64,000 bases of DNA from an uncultured Bacteroidota bacterium (GCA_903831575.1 CAIKYB010000016.1:1-64000), one strand, 5' to 3'; positions 27,869 to 36,847 are shown, counted from the first letter of the stretch. Notes: generated by a model not told the origin, from the sequence alone. A program made the numbers and translations.

Positions 27869-28732
27869 TTATTTTTTTACAATTTGACTAAGATAAGCAC
27901 CATAGCCGCTTTTATGAAGATTTCCTGCAAGTTTTACTAACTGTTCCGTAGAAATAAATCCCATTCTCCAGGCGATTTCTTCCGGACATCCAATCTTTAA
28001 TCCCTGGCGTTTTTCAATAACTCTTACATATTCACTGGCATCATTCAAAGAATCAAAAGTTCCGGTATCAAGCCAGGCAAACCCTCTGTCCAATGTAACT
28101 ACTTTCAACTGTTTGTTTTCCATATACACGCGGTTCACATCTGTAATTTCAAACTCTCCTCTTGGGCTTGGCTTAATATTTTTTGCAATATTCACTACTT
28201 CATTATTGTAGAAGTATAATCCAGGAACAGCAAAATTACTCTTGGGATGATCCGGTTTTTCTTCAATACTTAATGCGTTAAAATCTTTGTCAAATTCTAC
28301 GACACCATATCTTTCTGGATCACTTACCGGATAAGCAAAAATTACAGCGCCTTCAGGATTAGCAGAAGATTGTAACATTTGACTAAAGCCGCTTCCATAA
28401 AAAATATTGTCACCCAAAACCAACGCAACACTATCATTACCTACAAATTTATCACCGATAACAAATGCTTGTGCAAGACCATTGGGAACTTCTTGCTTGG
28501 CATAAGAAATGTTACAGCCCCATTGAGAACCATCACCTAATAAACGAGAAAATTGTGTCTGATCTTCTGGTGTTGTAATAACCAAAATATCTTTTATTCC
28601 TGCCAACATCAATGTACTCAATGGATAATAAATCATCGGCTTGTCGTAAATAGGCATTAGCTGCTTGCTGATTCCCATGGTAATTGGATATAATCTTGTG
28701 CCAGAGCCGCCTGCGAGAATAATTCCTTTCAT
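27869..28732 (-). CDS. rfbA: Glucose-1-phosphate thymidylyltransferase
   Basis: 287 residues, standard length. [18 protein letters not shown] is the nucleotidyltransferase signature; [44 protein letters not shown] and [13 protein letters not shown] are all typical of RmlA. It makes dTDP-glucose from glucose-1-phosphate and dTTP, the first step of the dTDP-sugar branch, and feeds RfbB. It is separated from rfbB by the four-helix-bundle gene and its repeat blocks, an unusual interruption. Confidence 0.95.
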   Translation of the reverse strand: MKGIILAGGSGTRLYPITMGISKQLMPIYDKPMIYYPLSTLMLAGIKDILVITTPEDQTQFSRLLGDGSQWGCNISYAKQEVPNGLAQAFVIGDKFVGNDSVALVLGDNIFYGSGFSQMLQSSANPEGAVIFAYPVSDPERYGVVEFDKDFNALSIEEKPDHPKSNFAVPGLYFYNNEVVNIAKNIKPSPRGEFEITDVNRVYMENKQLKVVTLDRGFAWLDTGTFDSLNDASEYVRVIEKRQGLKIGCPEEIAWRMGFISTEQLVKLAGNLHKSGYGAYLSQIVKK

Positions 28733-28740
28733 ATAGTTAG

Positions 28741-28842
28741 GTTGAAAATTGGTTGAATGGTTGTTGAATGGTTGTTGAATGGTTGTTGAATTGGTTGAAT
28801 GTTGTTGAATGGTTGTTGAATGGTTGTTGAAATTTGGTTGAA
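28741..28842. repeat. Minisatellite block, GGTTGTTGAAT-type units
   Basis: About nine irregular tandem copies of an 11-12 bp unit (GGTTGTTGAAT, GGTTGAAT variants) fill the gap between rfbA and the four-helix-bundle gene. The block is roughly the reverse complement of the block at 29414-29517 on the other side of that gene. Confidence 0.85.
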
Positions 28843-28853
28843 TAGGGTAATGA

Positions 28854-29252
28854 TTAATTCATTTGATTTTTAGGTTTACTATTTATGCAATTTATTTGTG
28901 CGGTTCTCAGATTATTGAGTTTTACTGATAATGCTTGTATTTTATTACGAAGGGCCAACAGTTGGTTTTCTAAAATTAATTGCAAATCGAATGAAAGTAT
29001 CAATTGATTCAATAATTCTATCAGACTTCCGTAAGCAATCGTTGAAAATCGAGCTTGGTCTTTGGCAGAATTTCTTGTGGAACCTTCTGCAATATTTGAT
29101 GAAACCGAAACTGCCGCTCTTTTCATTTGACTTACCAATCCATATTTTTCTTTTTCCGGCAATTGCTCCATCAGCTTATAAATATCAATTACCAGAACTC
29201 TTGATAATTGCCAAACTTCTAATTTCTCAAAAGAAAATTTATATGCTGACAT
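28854..29252 (-). CDS. Four-helix bundle protein (S23/IVS family)
   Basis: 132 residues, with the hallmarks of the family first seen in 23S rRNA intervening sequences: [59 protein letters not shown] and [11 protein letters not shown]. These proteins form pentamers of four-helix bundles; their role is unresolved. Here the gene sits between rfbB and rfbA, framed by two complementary repeat blocks. The last 15 residues are low in complexity and unlike the family core. Confidence 0.9.
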   Translation of the reverse strand: MSAYKFSFEKLEVWQLSRVLVIDIYKLMEQLPEKEKYGLVSQMKRAAVSVSSNIAEGSTRNSAKDQARFSTIAYGSLIELLNQLILSFDLQLILENQLLALRNKIQALSVKLNNLRTAQINCINSKPKNQMN

Positions 29253-29413
29253 TTAAATGCTTTAATTAATAAAGAAACTGCAATTGTTGGTTAGAAAAAC
29301 AGCTGCAATTACTGATTCGAAATTAAAGCACTAACTTTTTATTTTATAGCGTTATTCCCGATTGTTTTTTGATTTTTTCACCCATTATGATGCGTCTTTC
29401 CCCCTCTACTATC

Positions 29414-29517
29414 CTCCAACAACCACCATTCAACCAATTTCAACCACCATTCAACCATATTCAACCGCCTTTCAACAATCTTCTTCAACCACCTTTCAAC
29501 ATTCCTTCAACCCTTCC
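29414..29517. repeat. Minisatellite block complementary to 28741-28842
   Basis: Plus-strand units such as CCATTCAACCA, TTTCAACCACC and CCTTTCAACA, irregularly tandem, run from about 29414 right up to the rfbB stop codon at 29518. Reverse-complemented, the first third closely matches the start of the other block (TTGGTTGAATGG in both). Confidence 0.85.
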
Positions 29518-30564
29518 TCACCCATACATCCCTTCATAATATTTTTGATACGTCCCACTAGTAACATCTGCCAGCCATTCACTATTATTCAAATACCAGT
29601 CAATCGTTTTCGATAATCCTTCTTCAAATTGTAAAGAGGGCACCCAGCCCAACTCAACTTTTAATTTAGTGGAGTCAATTGCATAACGCAAATCGTGTCC
29701 CGCTCTGTCTTTTACATAAGTAATCAATTCTTCATTCTCTCCGGCAGCTCTTCCCAATTTCTGATCCATTTGATGACACAACTCTTTTACCAATGCAATG
29801 TTTGTCCATTCATTATGACCCCCAATATTGTATGTTTCCCCAATTCTTCCCTTGTGAAAAATAACATCAATTGCCCTTGCATGGTCTTCTACAAACAACC
29901 AATCTCTAACATTCTCGCCTTTCCCGTAAATAGGAAGCGGCTTTTTGTTGATAATATTATGAATACAAAGCGGAATCAATTTTTCAGGGAAATGATACGG
30001 ACCATAATTGTTGGAGCAATTGGAAATTTTAACTGGCAATCCAAAAGTGTGATAGTAGGCTCTTACAAAATGATCTGAAGATGCTTTTGAAGCAGAATAT
30101 GGACTACGTGGATCATATGCAGTTTCTTCTGTGAAAAAACCATCAGCTCCCAAACTTCCATAAACCTCATCTGTTGAAATATGATAAAATAATTTTCCTT
30201 CCATTTGGCCTTTCCAATGGTCCTTCGCTGCTTGCAACAAAGCCACAGTGCCATTTACATTGGTTTTTACAAATGCCAGCGGATCTGTAATAGATCTGTC
30301 AACATGACTTTCAGCAGCACAATGCAATACCCCTGTAAAATTATATTTATCAAAAAGCGACTTTACTAGCTCCATGTCTGTAATATCTCCTTTTACAAAA
30401 GTATAATTAGTGCTATTCGCAACATCTTTCAAATTGGCCAGATTCCCTGCATAAGTAAGGGCATCAAGATTAATAATGTTATAGTTGGGATACTTTGTCA
30501 CAAACAAACGAGTAAGATGCGACCCTATAAAACCTGCTCCGCCTGTAATTAGAATTGAGTTCAT
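29518..30564 (-). CDS. rfbB: dTDP-glucose 4,6-dehydratase
   Basis: 348 residues, an extended SDR enzyme. TGGAGFIGSHLTRLF is the NAD-binding glycine motif; STDEVYGSLG carries the catalytic Thr-Asp-Glu, and YSASKASSDHF the Tyr/Lys pair; NNYGPYHFPEKLIPL and GENVRDWLFVEDH are RmlB signatures. It converts dTDP-glucose to dTDP-4-keto-6-deoxyglucose. The stop codon abuts the repeat block. It is the most upstream minus-strand gene of the visible cluster, with the ABC-F gene diverging from it after 172 bp. Confidence 0.95.
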   Translation of the reverse strand: MNSILITGGAGFIGSHLTRLFVTKYPNYNIINLDALTYAGNLANLKDVANSTNYTFVKGDITDMELVKSLFDKYNFTGVLHCAAESHVDRSITDPLAFVKTNVNGTVALLQAAKDHWKGQMEGKLFYHISTDEVYGSLGADGFFTEETAYDPRSPYSASKASSDHFVRAYYHTFGLPVKISNCSNNYGPYHFPEKLIPLCIHNIINKKPLPIYGKGENVRDWLFVEDHARAIDVIFHKGRIGETYNIGGHNEWTNIALVKELCHQMDQKLGRAAGENEELITYVKDRAGHDLRYAIDSTKLKVELGWVPSLQFEEGLSKTIDWYLNNSEWLADVTSGTYQKYYEGMYG

Positions 30565-30723
30565 TATTATTGTACTAATTGATTTTCAACAAAAATATAG
30601 AATATTACCAAAAGCTTTCTGCTAAAATCTAATAATTCATCCCTTTTGACAACACATTCAAATAAAATAAGCTCAAATAATTGATTACTAGCTAGTTCAT
30701 GATAATAATAGTGCTGGAGCAAT

Positions 30724-30731
30724 TACCTTTG
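30724..30731 (+). promoter_or_regulatory. -7 element close to the ABC-F start
   Basis: TACCTTTG matches TAnnTTTG and ends 5 bp before the ATG at 30737, so the transcript would be nearly leaderless. No TTG is seen at -33. Confidence 0.45.
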
Positions 30732-30736
30732 CCGCT

Positions 30737-32644
30737 ATGCATTATGCTTCAGTAGAAAATATCAGTAAATCCTTTGGAATCAGAACGCTTTTCAAAAACA
30801 TCTCTATAAACATTGAGGAGGGTGATAAAATAGCCCTTGTAGCCCGCAATGGATCTGGGAAAAGTACCTTAATGAAGATTGTGGCTGGGATTGACAATTC
30901 TGATAGTGGCACAGTATGGGTTCATAAGGAGATCAAAACGGTAATGCTGCAACAAGACAATGACTTTGATCCCAATAAAACAATATGGGACAATGTGCTC
31001 CGTTTAGACAATCCCGTAGTAAAAGTGGTTAAGGATTACGAGGAGTTTCTGGAAAATGGATCAGATAATAATGATCAACTGGCTGATTTAATGGCAAGAC
31101 TTGATGACCTGAACGCCTGGACTTTTGAAAGTGATCTTAAACAAATATTAGGCAAGCTTAATTTACATACCTTAAATGAAAAAGTAGGCAATCTTAGTGG
31201 TGGGCAAAAGAAAAGAGTCGCATTAGCTCAAGCACTCATTGAAGCACAATTACATGAAGGAAAGTGTTTGCTTATTTTGGATGAGCCCACCAATCATCTA
31301 GACGTGTCTATGATAGAATGGCTTGAAGAATATTTGGGTGCGCAGAAAATAACTTTACTGTTAGTAACCCATGATAGATACTTTCTTGATGCTGTATGTA
31401 ATGAAATTGTTGAAATTGATGACGAAAAAGTTTTTTTGTATAAAGGGAATTATGATTATTTCCTTGAGCAAAAAAGTTTGCGTGTAGAAATCCAGCAAAG
31501 TGAATTACAAAAAGATAAAAATATTTTCCGAAAGGAATTAGAATGGATGCGTAAGCAACCAAAAGCACGAACAACCAAAAGTAAAAGCAGACAAGACGCT
31601 TTTGTAGAAGTAGAAGACCGTGTGAAACAACAAAAAGATGTGGCAGAGGTAAGTCTTCAGGTAAAGATGACGAGGCTCGGTGGAAAAATTCTGGAAATGA
31701 AAAAAGTAAATAAAAGCTATGGCGATTTAACCATCATGAAAGGCTTTGAATATACTTTTAAAAGAGGCGAACGAATTGGCGTTGTCGGAAAAAATGGCGT
31801 GGGAAAATCTACATTTTTAAAAATTGCTCTTCAATTGGAAGAGCCAGATAGTGGCAAAATAAACCATGGCGATACGGTTGTGTTCGGAAATTTTAGCCAG
31901 GAAGGTTTGGTGTATAAAGAAGATAAGCGCGCTATTGAATACGTTAAAAATTTAGCGGAGTTTTTTCCTTTGGCTGATGGTAGTAAAATTTCTGCAAGTC
32001 AATTCATGGAAAAATTCGGCTTTACTGCAGAACAACAATATACACTGCTAAGTAAACTAAGTGGGGGAGAAAAAAGAAGATTGCATCTGATGAGTGTATT
32101 ATTTCTAAACCCTAATTTCTTAGTGTTAGATGAACCTACAAATGATCTAGATCTTCAAACATTGAGAACCCTGGAAGAATTTTTATTAGATTACCCTGGC
32201 TGTATTTTAATCGTTAGCCATGACCGTTATTTTATGGATCGCATGGTAGATCATTTGTTTGCATTTGAAGGTGATGGCATTATTCGTGATTTCCCTGGAA
32301 ATTATTCTCAATATAGAGAAGCGCAAAGTAAAGGCTTGCTGGAAAATAATGCACAGCAAATCATGAAGATAAATGAAGACATAAAAGAAAAAAACATCCC
32401 CCTCGATACCAAGCCGGAAATAGGCAATAGTAAAAAACTATCTTTCAAAGAAAAATTCGAATTAGAAACACTCGAAAAGGAAATGCCTGAATTGCAAAAA
32501 GAAAAAGTCGCTCTTGAACAAACAATGAGTACCCCACTTTCTTATGAAGCATTACAAAAATCTGCCGATCGAATTAGCCAGCTCATACAATTACTTGATG
32601 AAAAAGAAATGCGCTGGCTGGAATTAAGTGAGCGTGCAAATTAA
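30737..32644 (+). CDS. ABC-F family ATPase (Uup-like)
   Basis: 635 residues with two ABC domains and no membrane segments. Domain 1: ARNGSGKSTLMKIVAG (Walker A), LSGGQKKRVALAQAL (signature), ILDEPTNHLD (Walker B). Domain 2: GKNGVGKSTFLKIAL, LSGGEKRRLHL and LDEPTNDLD. The interdomain linker is long and charged (KELEWMRKQPKARTTKSKSR), as in ribosome-binding ABC-F proteins. The C-terminal 90 residues form a coiled coil, a Uup feature. The expected role is ribosome-associated translation factor or resistance to stalling; the exact substrate is unknown. It stands alone. Confidence 0.93.
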   Translation: MHYASVENISKSFGIRTLFKNISINIEEGDKIALVARNGSGKSTLMKIVAGIDNSDSGTVWVHKEIKTVMLQQDNDFDPNKTIWDNVLRLDNPVVKVVKDYEEFLENGSDNNDQLADLMARLDDLNAWTFESDLKQILGKLNLHTLNEKVGNLSGGQKKRVALAQALIEAQLHEGKCLLILDEPTNHLDVSMIEWLEEYLGAQKITLLLVTHDRYFLDAVCNEIVEIDDEKVFLYKGNYDYFLEQKSLRVEIQQSELQKDKNIFRKELEWMRKQPKARTTKSKSRQDAFVEVEDRVKQQKDVAEVSLQVKMTRLGGKILEMKKVNKSYGDLTIMKGFEYTFKRGERIGVVGKNGVGKSTFLKIALQLEEPDSGKINHGDTVVFGNFSQEGLVYKEDKRAIEYVKNLAEFFPLADGSKISASQFMEKFGFTAEQQYTLLSKLSGGEKRRLHLMSVLFLNPNFLVLDEPTNDLDLQTLRTLEEFLLDYPGCILIVSHDRYFMDRMVDHLFAFEGDGIIRDFPGNYSQYREAQSKGLLENNAQQIMKINEDIKEKNIPLDTKPEIGNSKKLSFKEKFELETLEKEMPELQKEKVALEQTMSTPLSYEALQKSADRISQLIQLLDEKEMRWLELSERAN

Positions 32645-32763
32645 AATACTAATTGGATGGAAATGGCAAAAAAACTTGTACTCAATAATCAAGATATTTA
32701 GCTAAACACAGCTAACTAAATAAACTTCAGTGGGAATATTTGGTTCTCTCGTTGGCGTATTCG

Positions 32764-32795
32764 TAATATTGCAATATCGCTTCATTGCAATATTA
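32764..32795. promoter_or_regulatory. Perfect 12-bp inverted repeat upstream of hsp20
   Basis: TAATATTGCAAT, 8 nt, ATTGCAATATTA. It lies 120 bp after the ABC-F stop and 164 bp before the heat-shock gene, without a T-run, so an operator is likelier than a terminator. It differs from the CIRCE element. The rest of the 314-bp gap 32645-32958 holds only the promoter noted next. Confidence 0.5.
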
Positions 32796-32911
32796 ATCAA
32801 AACATCATTTCTTACCCCTTTTCAACAACCACGATTCATTCACATCAACCTCCATGATTACTCTCATTTTTTACCTTGATGGCGAATAGATTATTTCGGC
32901 ACTTCCATCTA

Positions 32912-32919
32912 TAGATTTG
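32912..32919 (+). promoter_or_regulatory. -7 element of the hsp20 promoter
   Basis: TAGATTTG matches TAnnTTTG and lies 39 nt before the first ATG. The -33 region has TTA rather than TTG at a short spacing. Confidence 0.5.
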
Positions 32920-32950
32920 TGTTCTAAAATATTTTTAATTAATTAAAACA

Positions 32951-32956
32951 AGGAGG
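32951..32956 (+). promoter_or_regulatory. Strong Shine-Dalgarno sequence before hsp20
   Basis: AGGAGG, a full anti-SD match and rare in this phylum, lies 2 nt before the ATG at 32959 and 5 nt before the ATG at 32962. The spacing favours the second ATG. Confidence 0.6.
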
Positions 32957-32958
32957 TT

Positions 32959-33411
32959 ATGATGTCGACTAAAGCACTTGCAAGAAATGGTAGTACACTA
33001 CCTAATGTATTTGATGATTTTTTTAAACCATGGAATGAGTGGTTTAATGATGGGGGTAATTTTTTAGCCAATCGAACGCTTACGGTTCCTGCAGTAAATA
33101 TTACTGAATCAAAAGAGGATTTCAAATTATCTTTTGCTATTCCAGGAATGAAGAAAGATGATTTCAATGTTGCCGTAGATGGCAATATGCTTACCATTAG
33201 TAGTGATAAAGAAGAATCAAAAGAAGAACATGAAAACAAATTCACTCGTAAGGAGTATAATTATTCTTCATTTAGCCGCAGTTTTTCATTGCCAGAAGAT
33301 GTCAACAAAGACAATATTCAGGCAAGCTATACTGATGGAGTTTTGACCTTGTCGCTTCCTAAAAAAGATGAAGCAAAAAGGGCGACTTTTAAAAGCATAC
33401 ATGTGAAATAA
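32959..33411 (+). CDS. Small heat-shock protein, Hsp20/α-crystallin family
   Basis: 150 residues. The α-crystallin domain spans about 45-145: TVPAVNITESKEDFKLSFAI, PGMKKDDFNVAVDGNMLTIS, YNYSSFSRSFSLPEDVN and the closing ASYTDGVLTLSLPKK. An ATP-independent holdase preventing aggregation. Two consecutive ATGs; 32962 has the better distance to the strong SD. A hairpin follows the gene, so it is probably monocistronic. A dyad and a -7 element lie upstream. Confidence 0.94.
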   Translation: MMSTKALARNGSTLPNVFDDFFKPWNEWFNDGGNFLANRTLTVPAVNITESKEDFKLSFAIPGMKKDDFNVAVDGNMLTISSDKEESKEEHENKFTRKEYNYSSFSRSFSLPEDVNKDNIQASYTDGVLTLSLPKKDEAKRATFKSIHVK

Positions 33412-33425
33412 TAATGATTACTCCT

Positions 33426-33466
33426 GAATCAGCTCCGCTTTTTAGTGTGGGCTGATTTTTTTGTTT
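33426..33466 (+). terminator. Terminator after hsp20
   Basis: An imperfect stem (AATCAGCTCC pairing with GGGCTGATT) is followed by TTTTTTGTTTTTTTT, starting 15 nt after the stop. Confidence 0.65.
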
Positions 33467-33581
33467 TTTTTGAGGCATAGGATAAAAATCATGTGCATAG
33501 ATAATAGTAATTATTTAAGCTAATGATGGTAAAGGTAACTTCGTATTTTTAAAGTCAGGTATTAAAATGCCCAGTTAATAG

Positions 33582-33947
33582 ATGAAAACCTTAAGGCTTG
33601 AACATATTTTATTTGAGTTAGAATCTTGGATGCGTACCTTAATATTTATGGAAAAAGAGAACACAAAAATAAAAATTCATTTAGCCATGATTACTAAAAT
33701 TAGCACAGGAGATGAATTACTTAAAAAGATTGAGCATCTTCACAACTCCTTGATTAATAATGACCATCTCCTTTTAATAATGAGGAATTTTATAAAAAAA
33801 GAAATCGATACTCTAAAACACAATGCTAATTATTATACTGAATCAATTAAGCATCGGCAAAAATTCAGAAAAGGCATGTTACTCATTGAAAAGCAGTTCA
33901 ATGAAATAAAAGAAAAACTCCTTTTGTTATCAGCAAATCTATTTTAG
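33582..33947 (+). CDS. Hypothetical coiled-coil protein
   Basis: 121 residues, almost entirely helical by appearance, rich in Lys, Glu, Leu and Ile, with a heptad-like run from about residue 60 (KKEIDTLKHNANYYTESIKH). No signal peptide, no catalytic motif and no family I recognise. It lies between the small heat-shock gene and the convergent REC-CRP regulator, which suggests a stress-response context only by position. The ATG at 33582 has no clear SD, normal for this genome. Confidence 0.6.
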   Translation: MKTLRLEHILFELESWMRTLIFMEKENTKIKIHLAMITKISTGDELLKKIEHLHNSLINNDHLLLIMRNFIKKEIDTLKHNANYYTESIKHRQKFRKGMLLIEKQFNEIKEKLLLLSANLF

Positions 33948-33960
33948 CTAATTAGAAACG

Positions 33961-33996
33961 GAAGCTTGAAGTTAATTTATCATTCCCTCAAGCTTC
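33961..33996. terminator. Possible bidirectional hairpin between convergent genes
   Basis: GAAGCTTG pairs with CAAGCTTC across a 20-nt loop at the convergent 3' ends of the 33582 and 33972 genes. The right arm lies within the regulator's last codons, and no strong T-run follows. Weak. Confidence 0.3.
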
Positions 33997-35030
33997 TTGT
34001 CATTCACGATGGTAATATGCCCATCTTTAATATCAATTATTTTTTCGCTTTTGAAATCACTGAGTGTTCGGATTAACGACTCAGTAGCAGTGCCTGCAAT
34101 ATTGGCTAAATTTTCTCGGCTGATATCAATACTAAAATTCGCGGTATTGGGTTGCTGGTATTTATTTTTAAGTAAAACCAATGCATCCGCTACTTTTTTT
34201 CTTAAGGAGTTGTATGCTAAATTCAGAAGGTGATGCTCTTTATCAGAAATATTTTTTGCCAATAAATTAATAAATTTCTGGGCCACTTCTTTGCTATTAC
34301 TTAATAAATCTTCAAATTCTTTTTTAGGAATAATAGCTAATTCACATTCATCAATGGCTTCAGCAGTTTCTTTATAAACAGTTCCTTGTAAAAGGGCAAT
34401 ATGTCCAAGAAAATCTCCTGCTGAATATAAATCAGTTACCAATTCCTTGCCATCATCATTAGATCTGAAAGTTTTTATTTTACCGCCCAAAACATAATAC
34501 AATTGAGTTGGATGATTTCCTTCTTTATAGATAACTTGTTTTTTCTTATATGAATTGGTGCTTCTGTTTTCCACGAGAGATTTCATCATATCGCCACCCG
34601 AGCTTTCTAATATTAATTGATGTACTCCATCCATGTCATTTGAAAATTCCTTTTTAAGCAACTCCACTTTTTTCAACCTGCTATCAACAGCATTTAATAA
34701 TTCAGTGCCATCAAATGGCTTAGAGATATAATCATCGGCTCCTAATTCCATCCCTTTTCTAAAATCAGATCTGTCTGTTCTAGCGGTTAGAAAAATAAAC
34801 GGCGTATTTTTAATTTCTTCGTTTTTTTGAATGGCATGTAACACTCCATAACCATCCAATAAAGGCATAGTAATATCACAAATAATCAAATCCGGCTTAA
34901 GGTCTATAGCTTTTTCAACACCCACTTTTCCATTTTCGGCGGTATATACATTATACATGGCCAATTCAAGTATTTCAGCGGTATTTTCTCTGATTTCATC
35001 GTTGTCTTCAATGAGTAGTAATTTTTTCAT
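33972..35030 (-). CDS. Response regulator fused to a CRP/FNR-type transcription factor
   Basis: 352 residues. Residues 1-120 form a REC domain (LLIEDNDEIRENT; Asp52 phosphoacceptor in LIICDITMP; ISKPFDG). Residues about 150-260 are a cyclic-nucleotide-binding-like barrel (VIYKEGNHPTQLYYVLGGKI, SAGDFLGHIALLQG). The C-terminal 80 residues are a CRP-type winged helix (DISRENLANIAGTATESLIR). No CxxC cluster of FNR is seen, so phosphorylation and possibly a ligand control it. Its start overlaps the histidine kinase end by 23 bp, indicating a coupled two-component pair. Likely a stress or redox regulator, given the hsp20 neighbour. Confidence 0.92.
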   Translation of the reverse strand: MKKLLLIEDNDEIRENTAEILELAMYNVYTAENGKVGVEKAIDLKPDLIICDITMPLLDGYGVLHAIQKNEEIKNTPFIFLTARTDRSDFRKGMELGADDYISKPFDGTELLNAVDSRLKKVELLKKEFSNDMDGVHQLILESSGGDMMKSLVENRSTNSYKKKQVIYKEGNHPTQLYYVLGGKIKTFRSNDDGKELVTDLYSAGDFLGHIALLQGTVYKETAEAIDECELAIIPKKEFEDLLSNSKEVAQKFINLLAKNISDKEHHLLNLAYNSLRKKVADALVLLKNKYQQPNTANFSIDISRENLANIAGTATESLIRTLSDFKSEKIIDIKDGHITIVNDKKLEGMIN

Positions 35031-36654
35031 GGTGGTCTAAAGTTGATTTATTAAAAATTATTGTGACTGTTGTTCCTTTATTCAATTTGCTTTGATAGGC
35101 TATTGTACCATTCATTATTTCTACATATTTTGAAACAATATGTAAGCCTAAACCTGTTCCATTTATATTAACCGCATTATTACCTCTAAAAAATCTTTCC
35201 GTCAAATGTTGCTGGTCTTCATTAGATATTCCAATACCATTATCAATAACCTCTACTTTTATTTTGTCATGTTCTACAACTGTTTTTATGTCTATGTATG
35301 AACCTTCTAAAGAAAACTTAATTGCATTAGAGATTAAATTCATCATGATGTGATTTAAAATAGAAGGATCTAAATTGATTACCTCTGCTCCTGTATGATG
35401 ATACCTGATTTCTTGTCCTTTCTTCAATAATTCATGAATATCCTGAATGATAATTTCTATTGTCTTATTAATATTAAAATCTGTATAATGAATTCCAATT
35501 TTATTTTCCTCGATTTTCCCAACACTAAGAAAATCATTTAAAATATTTGTCAGAGAGTTGACCGAAGTTATGATACGATGTAAGTGTTTTTCTCTGTTAT
35601 CTTGCTGATCGGTTTTTGTGTATTTTTCTACGAGATAGGCCGATGATAATATGGTACTTAATGGCGTTCGGAATTCATGAGAAGCCATTGCAACAAAGTT
35701 GCTTTTCAACTCTCCTAATTTTTTTTCTTTCGCCAAAGCTTCAAGTAAATTATCTTGAGCCAATTTTCTATGTGATATGTCAATCGCCACTCCTAAATAG
35801 CCCAAAATATTATTTTTTTTGTCGTGAATAGTTGAAATGCTTAATGAGACATTTATTGTTTTCCCCTCTTTTGTATAATAGATACATTCTAAATCTTGAA
35901 TTTGTTGTCTTTCAATCTTTTTTCTTAAGATATCAAAATCGTTTTCCATTAATACACCATGTTCTTTCTCTAATTCTTCTTTGCAAATTTGAAGTTCTTT
36001 CGAATCATGAAATATGATTGGAGTCATTAGGTTTACCACTTCTTCTGCGGCATATCCTGTCAACTTCTCTGCTTCGGGATTGAAAAACTTGATGATACCA
36101 TTACTATTAGTTACGTATAACATTACACCAGCATTATCCAATATTGCTTTTTGACGGGAAAGAGATATTTCTAACTTTTCATTCAATAGCTCCAATACTT
36201 GGAGTGTTCTACTTAACTCTTTTGTACGATTTTCAACAGCAGTTTCTAATTCTCCATGAAATTTTTGAATGGCGGATTCCTGATTTTGTCTAATCGTAAT
36301 ATCAGAGATAAATGCCGTTACATATTCTTCATTCGGAATATTAAAATGGCTTAAACTGATTTCAACCGGAAACTCACTTCCATCCTTGCGCAACCCAAAT
36401 AAGTCCATTCCAATTCCCATGGGTCTGGTAGATATAGCATTTCGAAAGTTTTTTTCTCTATGTGATACATGTTTATGATTAAATCTAGGTGGGATTAATA
36501 TTTCGATTTTCTTACCAATTATTTCATCTTGATCGTAACCAAATAAATGCTGTATAAAAAGATTCGTATAAATGATTTCTCCATTTTCATTTACGATAAG
36601 TATTCCGATAGTTGCTTGTTTAATTACCGCTTCAAATATTTTTGTTGAATGCAT
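35008..36654 (-). CDS. PAS-domain sensor histidine kinase
   Basis: 548 residues, soluble. PAS1 spans about 5-120 (GEIIYTNLFIQHLFGYDQ, RKDGSEFPVEISL) and PAS2 about 170-295 (FFNPEAEKLTGYAAEEV, GYLGVAIDISHRKL), with a coiled coil between. The HisKA domain has phospho-acceptor His326 in ASHEFRTPLS; the HATPase has NLISNAIKFS (N box), VIDNGIGIS (G1) and GTGLGLHIVSKY (G2). With no membrane segment, it senses a cytoplasmic signal; no haem- or flavin-binding signature could be assigned. It overlaps and should phosphorylate the REC-CRP regulator downstream. Confidence 0.93.
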   Translation of the reverse strand: MHSTKIFEAVIKQATIGILIVNENGEIIYTNLFIQHLFGYDQDEIIGKKIEILIPPRFNHKHVSHREKNFRNAISTRPMGIGMDLFGLRKDGSEFPVEISLSHFNIPNEEYVTAFISDITIRQNQESAIQKFHGELETAVENRTKELSRTLQVLELLNEKLEISLSRQKAILDNAGVMLYVTNSNGIIKFFNPEAEKLTGYAAEEVVNLMTPIIFHDSKELQICKEELEKEHGVLMENDFDILRKKIERQQIQDLECIYYTKEGKTINVSLSISTIHDKKNNILGYLGVAIDISHRKLAQDNLLEALAKEKKLGELKSNFVAMASHEFRTPLSTILSSAYLVEKYTKTDQQDNREKHLHRIITSVNSLTNILNDFLSVGKIEENKIGIHYTDFNINKTIEIIIQDIHELLKKGQEIRYHHTGAEVINLDPSILNHIMMNLISNAIKFSLEGSYIDIKTVVEHDKIKVEVIDNGIGISNEDQQHLTERFFRGNNAVNINGTGLGLHIVSKYVEIMNGTIAYQSKLNKGTTVTIIFNKSTLDHHEKITTH

Positions 36655-36847
36655 AGAGTATAAGATGGGATTAATACTTAAACATAAGGTAGTGAAAATT
36701 AACTTGCAATCGTACTTAAAACTTATATACGTGATAAAGCTTATTTAAAAGCCGTGAAAAATTTCATTTAAAACGAAGAAACCAATTATTTTTTTAGTTT
36801 TTATTTGTGCTGTTTATTGACAAAGTTGGGCGAAAATGTTAGGCACT

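Noticed and set aside
28741-28842. Repeats as a possible CRISPR array
   Set aside because: The units are 11-12 bp, irregular and lack unique spacers of constant length; no cas gene is present.
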